Assembly: GCA_902547955.1 (NCBI GenBank)
Contig: CACCPY010000008.1
Coordinates: 1-64,000, forward strand
Direction: 5' to 3'
Length of the DNA: 64,000 bases
Origin: an uncultured Alphaproteobacteria bacterium
GTDB lineage: Bacteria; Pseudomonadota; Alphaproteobacteria; Methylaequorales; Methylaequoraceae
The stretch's first letter is position 1; every line of letters starts with the position of its first letter. Positions 51,520 to 59,119 of the stretch are shown in pieces. Under the pieces are notes generated by a model. The model was given only the letters and a program-made list of their open reading frames with translations, ran no database searches and was not told where the DNA came from. A program made the translations under genes and the position numbers.

Positions 51520-52954
51520 GTCATTGGCAGTTATAGATATTGGTTCTTCTTCAATAAGATTAGTAATTTTTGAAAAAATTTCATATTCTGCACAAATTAT
51601 TTTTAACGAAAAAAATACATTGAATTTAGGTTCAATGATTAACTCGGGCGAGTTTATTGAAGAAAGAAAAGCTTTAGAACTTTTAAGTTTATTAAAAAGA
51701 TTTATTTCATTATGTAAAAACCTTAAAAAAGAGAATATACATATCTTTGCCTCAGCGGCTTTTAGAATTGCAAAAAATAAATATGAAATAAAAACTTTTT
51801 TAGAGAGGAATCTAGGTGTTTCAATAAAAATAATCTCTGAAGAAGAGGAGGGGATTTTATCAGCTAAAGGTGTTTTGTTCTCTCACAGAAACCCGATTGG
51901 TTTGGTTGGTGATTTTGGTGGGGGAAGTTTTGAGCTTTCAGATATAAATGAATTAAAGAGAATTAAATTTATTAAATCTCTTAGTGTTGGTCATCTAGTT
52001 TTAAGAAATCTTGGAAGATCAACCGATGAAAAAGTCTTTAAGTATATTAAAAATAGTTTTAAAAATTTAAGCCTTGGATCAAATCAAAACTTTTATGCCG
52101 TTGGCGGTTCTTTCAGGGCATTAGCAAAAGCACATATGTCAATCAAAAATCAAGATTTAAAGATAATTCAAGATTATCAAGTTGATGCAAAAATATTTTT
52201 GTCTGAAATTAAGGAAAAAATATTCGTTAAAAGTGGCGAAGTAAACAAAATATTTTTGAACGAAATTTCAAAGTCTAGGGCAGAAATAATTCCTTACAGT
52301 ATAATGGTTTTAGAGAATTTAATTAAAATTGCTAAAGTTAAAAAAATTTTTTTTACTAATTCCGGAGCCCGAGAGGGCGTGCTTTACAATTTAATTAAAA
52401 AAAAAAATGATGATCCGTTTATTTTAAATGTCAAAAATATAGCTAAAGATACGATGTGCAAAGACGATGTTAAAAATATTTTAAAATTGCTTGATTCCTC
52501 CAATATTCCATTTGCTATAAACAAGAGGATAATTAAAGCTGCTTGTTGGTTGACGAATATTTCAGCATCAGTTCATCCAGAATATAGAAGAATTTTTGCT
52601 TTAGAGAGAATTTTATACAATCAATTTTATCACATTGAAAGGGAGGAAAGATATATTTTATCTTTAATACTTTATTTTAGATATTCTAATTCAATAAAAG
52701 ATAAATTTGTATCATCATATTCAAAAAAAATATCTAGTCGTAAATTATCAAATTGTAGAATTCTAGGTCAATTATTAAGGGTTTTTCATCATATATCAGG
52801 AAGGCTTAATTACAGTCAGCTCAATAAGATAGAAATTAAAATAAATAAAAAAAATAAAATGGAGTTAATTCATTTAGACAAAAAAGTTTTAATTAGTGGT
52901 CAGTCAATTGAAAGAGGGATAAGAAATATCAATGACGCACTTAAAACATTATAA
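51503..52954 (+). CDS. ppx: Exopolyphosphatase / guanosine pentaphosphate phosphatase
   Basis: 483 aa, ASKHA fold. Phosphate-binding AVIDIGSSSIRLVIFE at the start, ASAAFRIAKN, EEEEGILSAKGVLFS and LVGDFGGGSFELSDI; then SVGHLVLRNLG and an RAEIIPYSIMVLENL segment. The C-terminal third is an HD-like helical region. It removes terminal phosphate from polyphosphate. Start overlaps the ppk end by 17 nt. The conserved Ppx glutamate region EEEEG is intact. Confidence 0.92.
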   Translation: MKKKNKSLAVIDIGSSSIRLVIFEKISYSAQIIFNEKNTLNLGSMINSGEFIEERKALELLSLLKRFISLCKNLKKENIHIFASAAFRIAKNKYEIKTFLERNLGVSIKIISEEEEGILSAKGVLFSHRNPIGLVGDFGGGSFELSDINELKRIKFIKSLSVGHLVLRNLGRSTDEKVFKYIKNSFKNLSLGSNQNFYAVGGSFRALAKAHMSIKNQDLKIIQDYQVDAKIFLSEIKEKIFVKSGEVNKIFLNEISKSRAEIIPYSIMVLENLIKIAKVKKIFFTNSGAREGVLYNLIKKKNDDPFILNVKNIAKDTMCKDDVKNILKLLDSSNIPFAINKRIIKAACWLTNISASVHPEYRRIFALERILYNQFYHIEREERYILSLILYFRYSNSIKDKFVSSYSKKISSRKLSNCRILGQLLRVFHHISGRLNYSQLNKIEIKINKKNKMELIHLDKKVLISGQSIERGIRNINDALKTL

Positions 52955-53015
52955 TAAGTAATAAATCACTTAATTTGTCTTTTAAATTTTCGCCTTAATT
53001 GTTAATCTATACATT

Positions 53016-53531
53016 ATGCTAAATTTATCATTAATTAGGCATGCCAAGTCAGATTGGACTAATTTCGATGGAGACGATATGTCAAGACCTATCTCATTGA
53101 AGGGTAAAAGAAAAACTAAAAAAATACTGAAATTTTTAGAAAAAAAAGAAAAAAAAATATTGTTTAATGAAATTTTTTGTTCTCCGTCAAGAAGAACCAA
53201 AGAAACATTAAAACTATTATTAAAAAAAATTTCCAATGACCCAAAGATCTATTATTTAAAAGACTTATATCATTCATCAGGAATAAATATATTTGATACG
53301 GTTATGTTACACGCAAAACTAAACAGGGTTTTAGTAGTATCACATGAACCATTACTATCTACTTCAATTGAGAGTTTTTTTAGTGGTAGCAATAATAAAT
53401 ATTATCTAAATGCAATTGATGAATATACTACTTCTGCTTTTTTTAATGTAAGCTTTAAGTGTAAAGAATGGTTTGAGATTAACAAATCAGTATCAAAAAT
53501 AAATTTTTATAAAAAACCTAAAGATTTGTAA
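53016..53531 (+). CDS. sixA: SixA-type phosphohistidine phosphatase
   Basis: 171 aa histidine-phosphatase fold. The catalytic RHG-like motif is LSLIRHAKSDW (near 4-14), with the partner arginine in IFCSPSRRTKETLKLLL, Glu region DLYHS and second His in VVSHEPLLS. SixA removes phosphate from phosphohistidine proteins such as the nitrogen PTS. Here it follows ppk-ppx with a 61-nt gap, so it may act on phosphorus metabolism instead (inference). Confidence 0.87.
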   Translation: MLNLSLIRHAKSDWTNFDGDDMSRPISLKGKRKTKKILKFLEKKEKKILFNEIFCSPSRRTKETLKLLLKKISNDPKIYYLKDLYHSSGINIFDTVMLHAKLNRVLVVSHEPLLSTSIESFFSGSNNKYYLNAIDEYTTSAFFNVSFKCKEWFEINKSVSKINFYKKPKDL

Positions 53532-53582
53532 TCTTTAATAAGTAAAAAGTTTCGCAATTAACACTCATACTTCAGGTCCAAC

Positions 53583-53637
53583 TTCTGATCCGACTCGGGC
53601 ATAAATGAGTCAAGGTTAAACGAATTTTTAAACCTTT
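53583..53637. repeat. Structured 55-nt repeat element, copy A
   Basis: 76% identical (42 of 55, ungapped) to copy B at 57794-57848. Two hairpins: GACTC...GAGTC (53592-53611) and GTTAAA...TTTAA (53615-53633, one bulge). It lies in the 228-nt space between convergent sixA and the DUF5706 gene; the rest of that space shows no feature. Confidence 0.6.
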
Positions 53638-53759
53638 ATTGTAACATTTAATCAACTAGCGATGAAATTTTCAATAACTTCATAAATAATACAAAATAAG
53701 ATTTCAACAATTAAAATAAAAAGAATTATAGTAAAATCTCTCTGACTAAATAATCATTT

Positions 53760-54308
53760 TTAGCTTTTGTTAAAGAAAACTAAAATTATTAAAATAACTG
53801 CAGGAACAATTCCAAGAATTGCTAACATATACGAAATACTTAAATATTTATATTTTTCTTTAAGAACAAAGCCTATTTGATAAAAATCAATAAGCAATAA
53901 TTCATATACTCTCTTAGGACTTTTAATCTGTTCAAGCATATACTTAACATATTTCTCCTCGCTAATATTTGATGATTCCATAAAAAATAAAGGATTTTTA
54001 CTTTTACTAATATCCTGATTTTTTTTTTCCTTTACTAATCTTGGTGTAATGACCCATACAGCGAATAATAGGGAAATTAGCTCTGACAATGAAAAACAAA
54101 AAATTAAAAAATTTTGTATATTTGAATTATTTTGATAGTCGTATTTAAAAAAATTAGTTGCGATTATACTGAGACCAATTATGATTACGCCCATCAGTAT
54201 GTTAGCTTTCTGATCAGCTAGAGAGATTAATTGAACTTGCTTTTGATGAATTGTTCGCAGCATCCCAATTGTTTCTTTGTCTACATTGTCAGCTTTTACG
54301 GAGACCAT
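53760..54308 (-). CDS. DUF5706-like (PycTM-type) membrane protein
   Basis: 182 aa. An N-terminal helix leads to QLISLADQKANILMGVIIIGLSIIATNFF (about 31-59), whose 'ADxKAxILxGV' pattern marks the DUF5706 / Pycsar-effector transmembrane family. Second and third membrane segments are at about 68-92 and 156-178, with a charged cytoplasmic loop between. In Pycsar antiphage systems such proteins are cyclic-nucleotide-gated membrane effectors paired with a cyclase; none is adjacent here. It stands alone on the minus strand within the phosphate island. Its function here is unknown. Confidence 0.65.
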   Translation of the reverse strand: MVSVKADNVDKETIGMLRTIHQKQVQLISLADQKANILMGVIIIGLSIIATNFFKYDYQNNSNIQNFLIFCFSLSELISLLFAVWVITPRLVKEKKNQDISKSKNPLFFMESSNISEEKYVKYMLEQIKSPKRVYELLLIDFYQIGFVLKEKYKYLSISYMLAILGIVPAVILIILVFFNKS

Positions 54309-54469
54309 GTTAAATTTTTATAATAATTTTGTTACAAATTTGTGAATCAAGATTCAACTAATAAACTTTTCCTACCCTTCAAACTTTTTTGCCATAAATA
54401 TTTTATAAAACTGAAACAAATATTCATTATTCAACCAGTAATAAGTAATAGTTTAAATTATTGCAAAAT

Positions 54470-55420
54470 ATGCTGTTTCGATTAAAAAAAAACAATCAAG
54501 AAAGCAAGCAAAGTCCAAAATTTAGTAATAGAATTGGAAAAATTAAAATAATTCTAAAGAAAGTTAAATTTGTTGCTAAGAACGTAATTTATGTAAGAAG
54601 TTGGTCTAGAAATTCTAGATTATTAGGAAAAATAAAAACTGAAAATAATTTTTCCACCCACTCGAGAACGCTGAATTTCAATCAAGGTTCTATTGAATTA
54701 AAAATAATTGACGATACAGATAAATTAATACACAAAGTTAAGAAACTACGATACGAAAGTTTTTTTGGAGAATCAGAAAAAAATAATTACGATTCAGATG
54801 AATTTGATAAATCATGTGACCACTTAGTCGCAATTGATAAATCAGTTTCTGACGATTATGTAGTGGGAACATACAGGTTACTTTTAAAACCAAGATTTGT
54901 GAAATCACAAAGATTCTACAGTCAAACAGAGTTTAATATTTCTAAGTTAACTAAAGAAAAATCTTTAACTCTATTAGAAGCAGGCAGATCATGTGTTCAT
55001 AAAAATTATAGGGATGGAAAAATAATAAAACTGTTATGGAGGGGGCTTGCTACTTATATTGCTAAAAATAAAGTTGATATAGTTTTTGGCTGTGCAAGCT
55101 TCCCCTCAAGTAATCATAATTTGTTTAGAAATCAACTTTCATACTTAAGACACTTTCATTCATCCCCACATCATTTGAAAACAAACCCTCTAAAGCAATT
55201 AAAAGTAAATTTTAAACCAATTAAGAAAAAATTGCTCGACTCTGATGAAGAGTTTAGAAAGCTGCCCCCCTTGATTAAAGCTTACATCAGAGTTGGAGCA
55301 TTTATAGGGTCTGGTGCCATTGTGGATAAAAAGTTTAATACTACTGATGTCCTGGTTATTTTAGAAGCAAAAAAAATCCAAAAAAAATACTCTCAATTAT
55401 ATTTAAAAAATATACATTAA
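54470..55420 (+). CDS. olsB: OlsB-like N-acyltransferase, copy 2 (phosphate-island paralogue)
   Basis: About 316 aa from the ATG at 54470; a TTG 9 nt upstream is possible. Strongly similar throughout to the olsB at 24108-25031: KKLRYESFF, CDHLVAID, VGTYRLLLKP, LEAGRSCVHKNYRDGKIIKLLWRG-type block, FGCASFPSSN, and PPLIKAYIRVGAFIGSGA. The family joins a 3-hydroxyacyl chain to ornithine (or glutamine/lysine) to start phosphorus-free aminolipids. Its place beside phoA and pst genes suggests that this copy serves Pi-starvation lipid replacement. Only a weak 11-bp repeat (54329-54346) is seen upstream. Confidence 0.85.
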   Translation: MLFRLKKNNQESKQSPKFSNRIGKIKIILKKVKFVAKNVIYVRSWSRNSRLLGKIKTENNFSTHSRTLNFNQGSIELKIIDDTDKLIHKVKKLRYESFFGESEKNNYDSDEFDKSCDHLVAIDKSVSDDYVVGTYRLLLKPRFVKSQRFYSQTEFNISKLTKEKSLTLLEAGRSCVHKNYRDGKIIKLLWRGLATYIAKNKVDIVFGCASFPSSNHNLFRNQLSYLRHFHSSPHHLKTNPLKQLKVNFKPIKKKLLDSDEEFRKLPPLIKAYIRVGAFIGSGAIVDKKFNTTDVLVILEAKKIQKKYSQLYLKNIH

Positions 55421-56238
55421 TGCTTTACTCACCAATACTATCAATTTCAAGACTAGCAATATTGATTCCATGGATTTTATTTATTTCTTCAATCCATTTA
55501 ATTGTCTCTTTACTTTCTAAAAGATTTTTTTCTTTTTTCTTTAGTATTTTTTTTAAGGGTATAATAAACATAATTGGAGTTAAAGTTAATGTTTCAGGTT
55601 TGCCAGAGAAAAGAAACACTTTATTTGTTTCAAATCATGTCTCTTACCTTGATATAATAGTATATGGATCACTGATAAATACAGTTTTTGTCGCTAAGTC
55701 AGAAATTAAAAAATGGCCAATGATTAATAAACTTTGTACCATCGCAAAAACGATATTTGTAGAAAGAAATAATATTAGATCATTAAGAAATCAAATTTCA
55801 TTAATTGAAAAGTCTCTTCAAAAAGGTTCCAATGTACTTTTTTTTCCAGAAGGAACATCTAGTGATGGATCTAACGTTCTCAGGTTTAAGAGCTCCTTAT
55901 TTTCGATAATTGAAACAAAAAAACTAGGAGATTTTTACATCCAGCCCGTCTCACTATCCTATAATAAACTTGATGGACTACCAGTTAATAAATCTTATAG
56001 ACCCTTCTTGGCTTGGTTTGGAGGAATGGATCTATTTTCTCATCTTTGGAAATTCTTAGGATTGGGTACAAGTGAAGTTAAAGTTAACTTTCACAAAGCT
56101 AAAAAGTTTTCTTCATTCTCAAATAGAAAAGATGCATGCTTATTTTGTTATGAAAAAATATCTGAACAACTTGATAGTGACCATCATTCTATAGAGATTA
56201 AAAATAAACTCAAACTTTATGAATTAAAATTCTTGTAA
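55420..56238 (+). CDS. plsC: PlsC/OlsA-type acyltransferase, copy 2
   Basis: 272 aa, same length and same MLYSPILS start as copy 1 at 23290-24108. HX4D motif NHVSYLDII, KTIFVERNN, FPEGTSSDGSN and PFLAWFGGMDLFSHLWKFLGLG are shared with it. It overlaps olsB copy 2 by 1 nt, as in copy 1, so the gene pair was duplicated as a unit. Likely esterifies the lyso-aminolipid made by OlsB. Confidence 0.87.
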   Translation: MLYSPILSISRLAILIPWILFISSIHLIVSLLSKRFFSFFFSIFFKGIINIIGVKVNVSGLPEKRNTLFVSNHVSYLDIIVYGSLINTVFVAKSEIKKWPMINKLCTIAKTIFVERNNIRSLRNQISLIEKSLQKGSNVLFFPEGTSSDGSNVLRFKSSLFSIIETKKLGDFYIQPVSLSYNKLDGLPVNKSYRPFLAWFGGMDLFSHLWKFLGLGTSEVKVNFHKAKKFSSFSNRKDACLFCYEKISEQLDSDHHSIEIKNKLKLYELKFL

Positions 56239-56282
56239 AAATTTACACTTATAAAATTTTCCTATTAGTAGACTGATTATGA

Positions 56283-57740
56283 TTAATCAATGTTTGAATT
56301 TTTTATTGCATAATTAATAATGTGAAATAAAAAATTTTGCTCAATAGTTCCATTTAATAGAAATGAAAAAGGACCAGAGCCATATGCAACGACATCTAAA
56401 CCAGAGTGAGATTCTTTAAAAAGTGGTATAAGGGCTTCATGGTCAAATTCAATATCTCCATAATCAAAATCAGATAACCTTTTTCGAAAAGCATATTGTA
56501 AAAAATATTTTTTTTCAAAAACACTTCCAGGTCCATTCAGGTAGTTTACAACTGAAAAAGGTTTCCCGTCTAAACCTAAATTAGGTTTACCTAGATGTTT
56601 AGATTCTTTGGGGTTAATTCTATAACATATACCATTTATTCTTGATCCTCTTCCACAATACCCATTGATGCCAAGAGAATGAGCGTGGTCAGCGGTAACA
56701 ATTAACAACGTTTCTTGTAGATTTATTTTTTGAATAATATTTTGAATAAGTTTATTGAATTGTTGAGTTTGTCTAAGAACGTAATTTAGTTTTCCAGCAT
56801 GGTGTCCATGATCAATTCTCCCGGCCTCTATTAATAAATAATAACCATTTTTGTTTTTATCGAGATATTCAATAGCTAAATTTGTTAAATCTAAAAGGGA
56901 AGGTTTGTTTTCTTCCTTTGCTAAATAAGGAAAATGCGAATCAGCAAAAAGACCAATTAACCTTTTTTTAGTATCAATTTTATAGTTTTTGAAGTCTTTT
57001 TCACTATTAAGATAAATCCCCCCACTGTTTTTAAATTCCTCAATAAGGTTTCTTGAATCTGTTCTTTTTCCTTTTTGATCAAAACCACTTAGAGGTAAGA
57101 AATGTCTTTTACCACCCCCTAATGCAAGATCAATATCAGAATTGATTAACTGCAAAGCTATATCATCTTGTGTGCAGTTTTTTGGAACTTTTGAGTCATC
57201 TTCCCAATTTCTATCAAACGAGTGAGCATATAATGCCGCGGGTGTTGCGTGAGTTATTCTAGTATTTGTAACAACTCCAACACTCTTATCTAATTTTTTA
57301 AATATATCACTAATACTTTCCGCTTCAGTTCTTTTAGACATGCAATCACCGCGTACAGAACTATCTGTTAGTCCAATAATTCCAGATTTAGTTTTAATAC
57401 CACTATGTATTGCTGTTGATGTTCCTGCAGAATCTGGAGTTTGTCCATTAGTAGTGTAAGTTTTTATTAAAGCCAAATGGTCTAATTTTTCGTGTGGCAA
57501 AACAAATTCATCTCCAAGGCCACCATTTATTTGTCCTTGATTCAATCTGTTTATATAGTTTGTAGTAATGCCATAACCATCACCAATAATAAGAATAACA
57601 TTTTTGGCTTTGTTCTTATTAATTTTTTTTTGAATTTGATTTTTTACAAATGATTGACCATCATTAAAACTTTGGTAATTCTTTTGTGGGTTAGCTGATA
57701 ATTGACTAAAAGAAATTAAAAATAATAACAAGAAGAACAT
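56283..57740 (-). CDS. phoA: Alkaline phosphatase, PhoA family
   Basis: 485 aa with a signal peptide (FFLLLFLISFSQLSA), so exported to the periplasm. Metal and active-site motifs: VILIIGDGYGI (Asp54), TPDSAGTSTA (nucleophile Ser104), THATPAALYAHS, LLIEAGRIDHGHHAGK, VTADHAHSL and SHSGLDVVAYGSGP. It releases Pi from phosphomonoesters. It is divergent from pstS with about 300 nt between them. Only a single TGTAAC half-site is seen on its side, so direct PhoB control is not proven by sequence. Confidence 0.94.
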   Translation of the reverse strand: MFFLLLFLISFSQLSANPQKNYQSFNDGQSFVKNQIQKKINKNKAKNVILIIGDGYGITTNYINRLNQGQINGGLGDEFVLPHEKLDHLALIKTYTTNGQTPDSAGTSTAIHSGIKTKSGIIGLTDSSVRGDCMSKRTEAESISDIFKKLDKSVGVVTNTRITHATPAALYAHSFDRNWEDDSKVPKNCTQDDIALQLINSDIDLALGGGKRHFLPLSGFDQKGKRTDSRNLIEEFKNSGGIYLNSEKDFKNYKIDTKKRLIGLFADSHFPYLAKEENKPSLLDLTNLAIEYLDKNKNGYYLLIEAGRIDHGHHAGKLNYVLRQTQQFNKLIQNIIQKINLQETLLIVTADHAHSLGINGYCGRGSRINGICYRINPKESKHLGKPNLGLDGKPFSVVNYLNGPGSVFEKKYFLQYAFRKRLSDFDYGDIEFDHEALIPLFKESHSGLDVVAYGSGPFSFLLNGTIEQNFLFHIINYAIKNSNID

Positions 57741-57793
57741 ATTTATATATAAACTTTAAATGTTACAAATTTAAGAAAATAATTTTATTGTAA

Positions 57794-57848
57794 TTCTAGT
57801 CCGACTCGAACGGAAATGAGCCCAAGTTCAACGGATTTTGAATCCTTT
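57794..57848. repeat. Structured 55-nt repeat element, copy B
   Basis: Ungapped 76% match to copy A. Its second hairpin has C-G where copy A has A-T (57829/57840 versus 53618/53629), a compensatory change; the first hairpin has one A-C mismatch. It lies between divergent phoA and pstS, about 108 nt before the pstS Pho box. Confidence 0.6.
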
Positions 57849-57955
57849 GTGTTTGATTGTAAGTAGCTTATTTAAATTAAGATAAATTTTTACCATCACA
57901 CTTTAACTATTACACCTTTTTAAGATATCTTTAGTAGTTAAAACAAAAAAAAACA

Positions 57956-57984
57956 ATGTCATAAATTTGTAACAAAAATGTAAC
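57956..57984 (+). promoter_or_regulatory. Triple Pho box upstream of pstS
   Basis: ATGTCAT (57956-57962), TTGTAAC (57967-57973) and ATGTAAC (57978-57984), each 11 bp apart with A/T-rich 4-nt spacers: the best PhoB site of the window, 62 nt before the pstS ATG. Confidence 0.75.
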
Positions 57985-58046
57985 AATTATTATTCTTTAT
58001 TGTTTTAATTTATTTTTTCATTTTAACATTAACAATGAGGAATATT

Positions 58047-59096
58047 ATGAAAAAAACTATACTTGCAGCATCAATATTTGCTTTTACAATAATTGGAAAT
58101 GCTGATGCTCGTGACCAAATTAAGATTGTTGGATCTTCAACAGTTTATCCGTTTGCTACTGTGGTGGCAGAACGTTTTGGTAAAACTAGTGGCTTTAAAA
58201 CTCCAGTTATTGAGTCCACCGGATCAGGTGGAGGTCTAAAGCTTTTTTGTAAAGGTTTAGGAACTGAACACCCTGATATTACTAATGCTTCTAGAAGAAT
58301 TAAAATGAAGGAAGTAAAAAAATGCACTAAAAATGGTGTTACTGATATAACAGAAATTAAAGTAGGTTTTGATGGAATTGCCATGGCCAATGCTAAATCT
58401 GGTCCAAAACTTGAGTTAAGTCTTAAAGATATCTATCTGGCCTTAGCTAAAGTAGTTCCTGCTGATCCTGAAGGAAATACAGTTAAACCAAATCCATATA
58501 AAATGTGGAATGAAGTTAACCCTGCTCTTCCTGCAGCTCCAATCGTTGTAATCGGCCCTCCACCAACATCTGGAACAAGAGATGCTTTCAACGAATTAGC
58601 AATAGAAAGAGGTTGTAAAAAGTTTCCTGGCAGAAAAGCATTAAAAAAGAAAGACAAAAAACTCTACAAAAAAGAATGTAGAGGCGTCAGAGAAGACGGT
58701 CCATATGTTGAAGCCGGAGAAAATGATAACCTTATCATTGAAAAGTTAGTAGCTGATCCTGGTGCACTTGGTGTTTTTGGATATTCATTTTTAGATCAAA
58801 ATAGAGATAAAGTTAAAGCTGCAAAAGTTGATGGAGTTTTTCCTGAATTTGAAGCAATTTCTTCAGGTAAATATCCTGTATCAAGATCTTTATTTTTCTA
58901 TGTGAAAAATGCACACGCATCTATAATTCCTGGTGTTAAAGAATACGTCAGAGAATTCACTTCAAACAAGGCGATTGGTTCCGAAGGATATCTAATTTCC
59001 AAAGGTTTAATTCCGCTTTCAGAATCTGAAAGAGCAAAGTTTGAAAAAGATGGGAAGACATTAGCTAAATTTGACGGTAAAGTATTAAAAAAATAA
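58047..59096 (+). CDS. pstS: Phosphate ABC transporter substrate-binding protein
   Basis: About 349 aa from the ATG at 58047, chosen because GAGGA lies 8 nt upstream; an ATG at 58035 precedes that site. Signal peptide to NADA; then IKIVGSSTVYPFATVVAE and IESTGSGGGLKLFCKG, which hold phosphate-binding Ser/Thr residues, DITNASRRIK, and GPPPTSGTRDAFNEL. A YVREFTSNKAIGSEGYL tail closes lobe two. Periplasmic Pi receptor for PstCAB. Strong triple Pho box upstream. Confidence 0.95.
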   Translation: MKKTILAASIFAFTIIGNADARDQIKIVGSSTVYPFATVVAERFGKTSGFKTPVIESTGSGGGLKLFCKGLGTEHPDITNASRRIKMKEVKKCTKNGVTDITEIKVGFDGIAMANAKSGPKLELSLKDIYLALAKVVPADPEGNTVKPNPYKMWNEVNPALPAAPIVVIGPPPTSGTRDAFNELAIERGCKKFPGRKALKKKDKKLYKKECRGVREDGPYVEAGENDNLIIEKLVADPGALGVFGYSFLDQNRDKVKAAKVDGVFPEFEAISSGKYPVSRSLFFYVKNAHASIIPGVKEYVREFTSNKAIGSEGYLISKGLIPLSESERAKFEKDGKTLAKFDGKVLKK

Positions 59097-59119
59097 TAAT
59101 ATTTTATTAAGGCAAGTTA

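Noticed and set aside
54329-54346. Possible Pho box upstream of olsB copy 2 (TTGTTAC-N4-TTGTGAA).
   Set aside because: The 11-bp spacing is right but both half-sites are poor and it is 124 nt from the ATG; too weak to list as a feature.
57741-57790. Possible Pho box for phoA on the minus strand.
   Set aside because: Only one TGTAAC half-site (57765-57770 region) is seen without a partner 11 bp away.
57794-57848. Reverse strand of repeat copy B resembles the 3' half of a tRNA-Leu(CAA): an anticodon-like TTCAAAA loop and a T-loop-like TTCGAGT.
   Set aside because: There is no D-arm or matching acceptor 5' strand, the T stem has mismatches, and copy A does not keep these features. At most a distant tRNA-derived or attachment-site remnant.
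53538-57860. Integrative island bounded by the two repeats as attL/attR.
   Set aside because: No integrase or recombinase is present, the repeats are only 76% identical, and base composition does not differ visibly from the surroundings.
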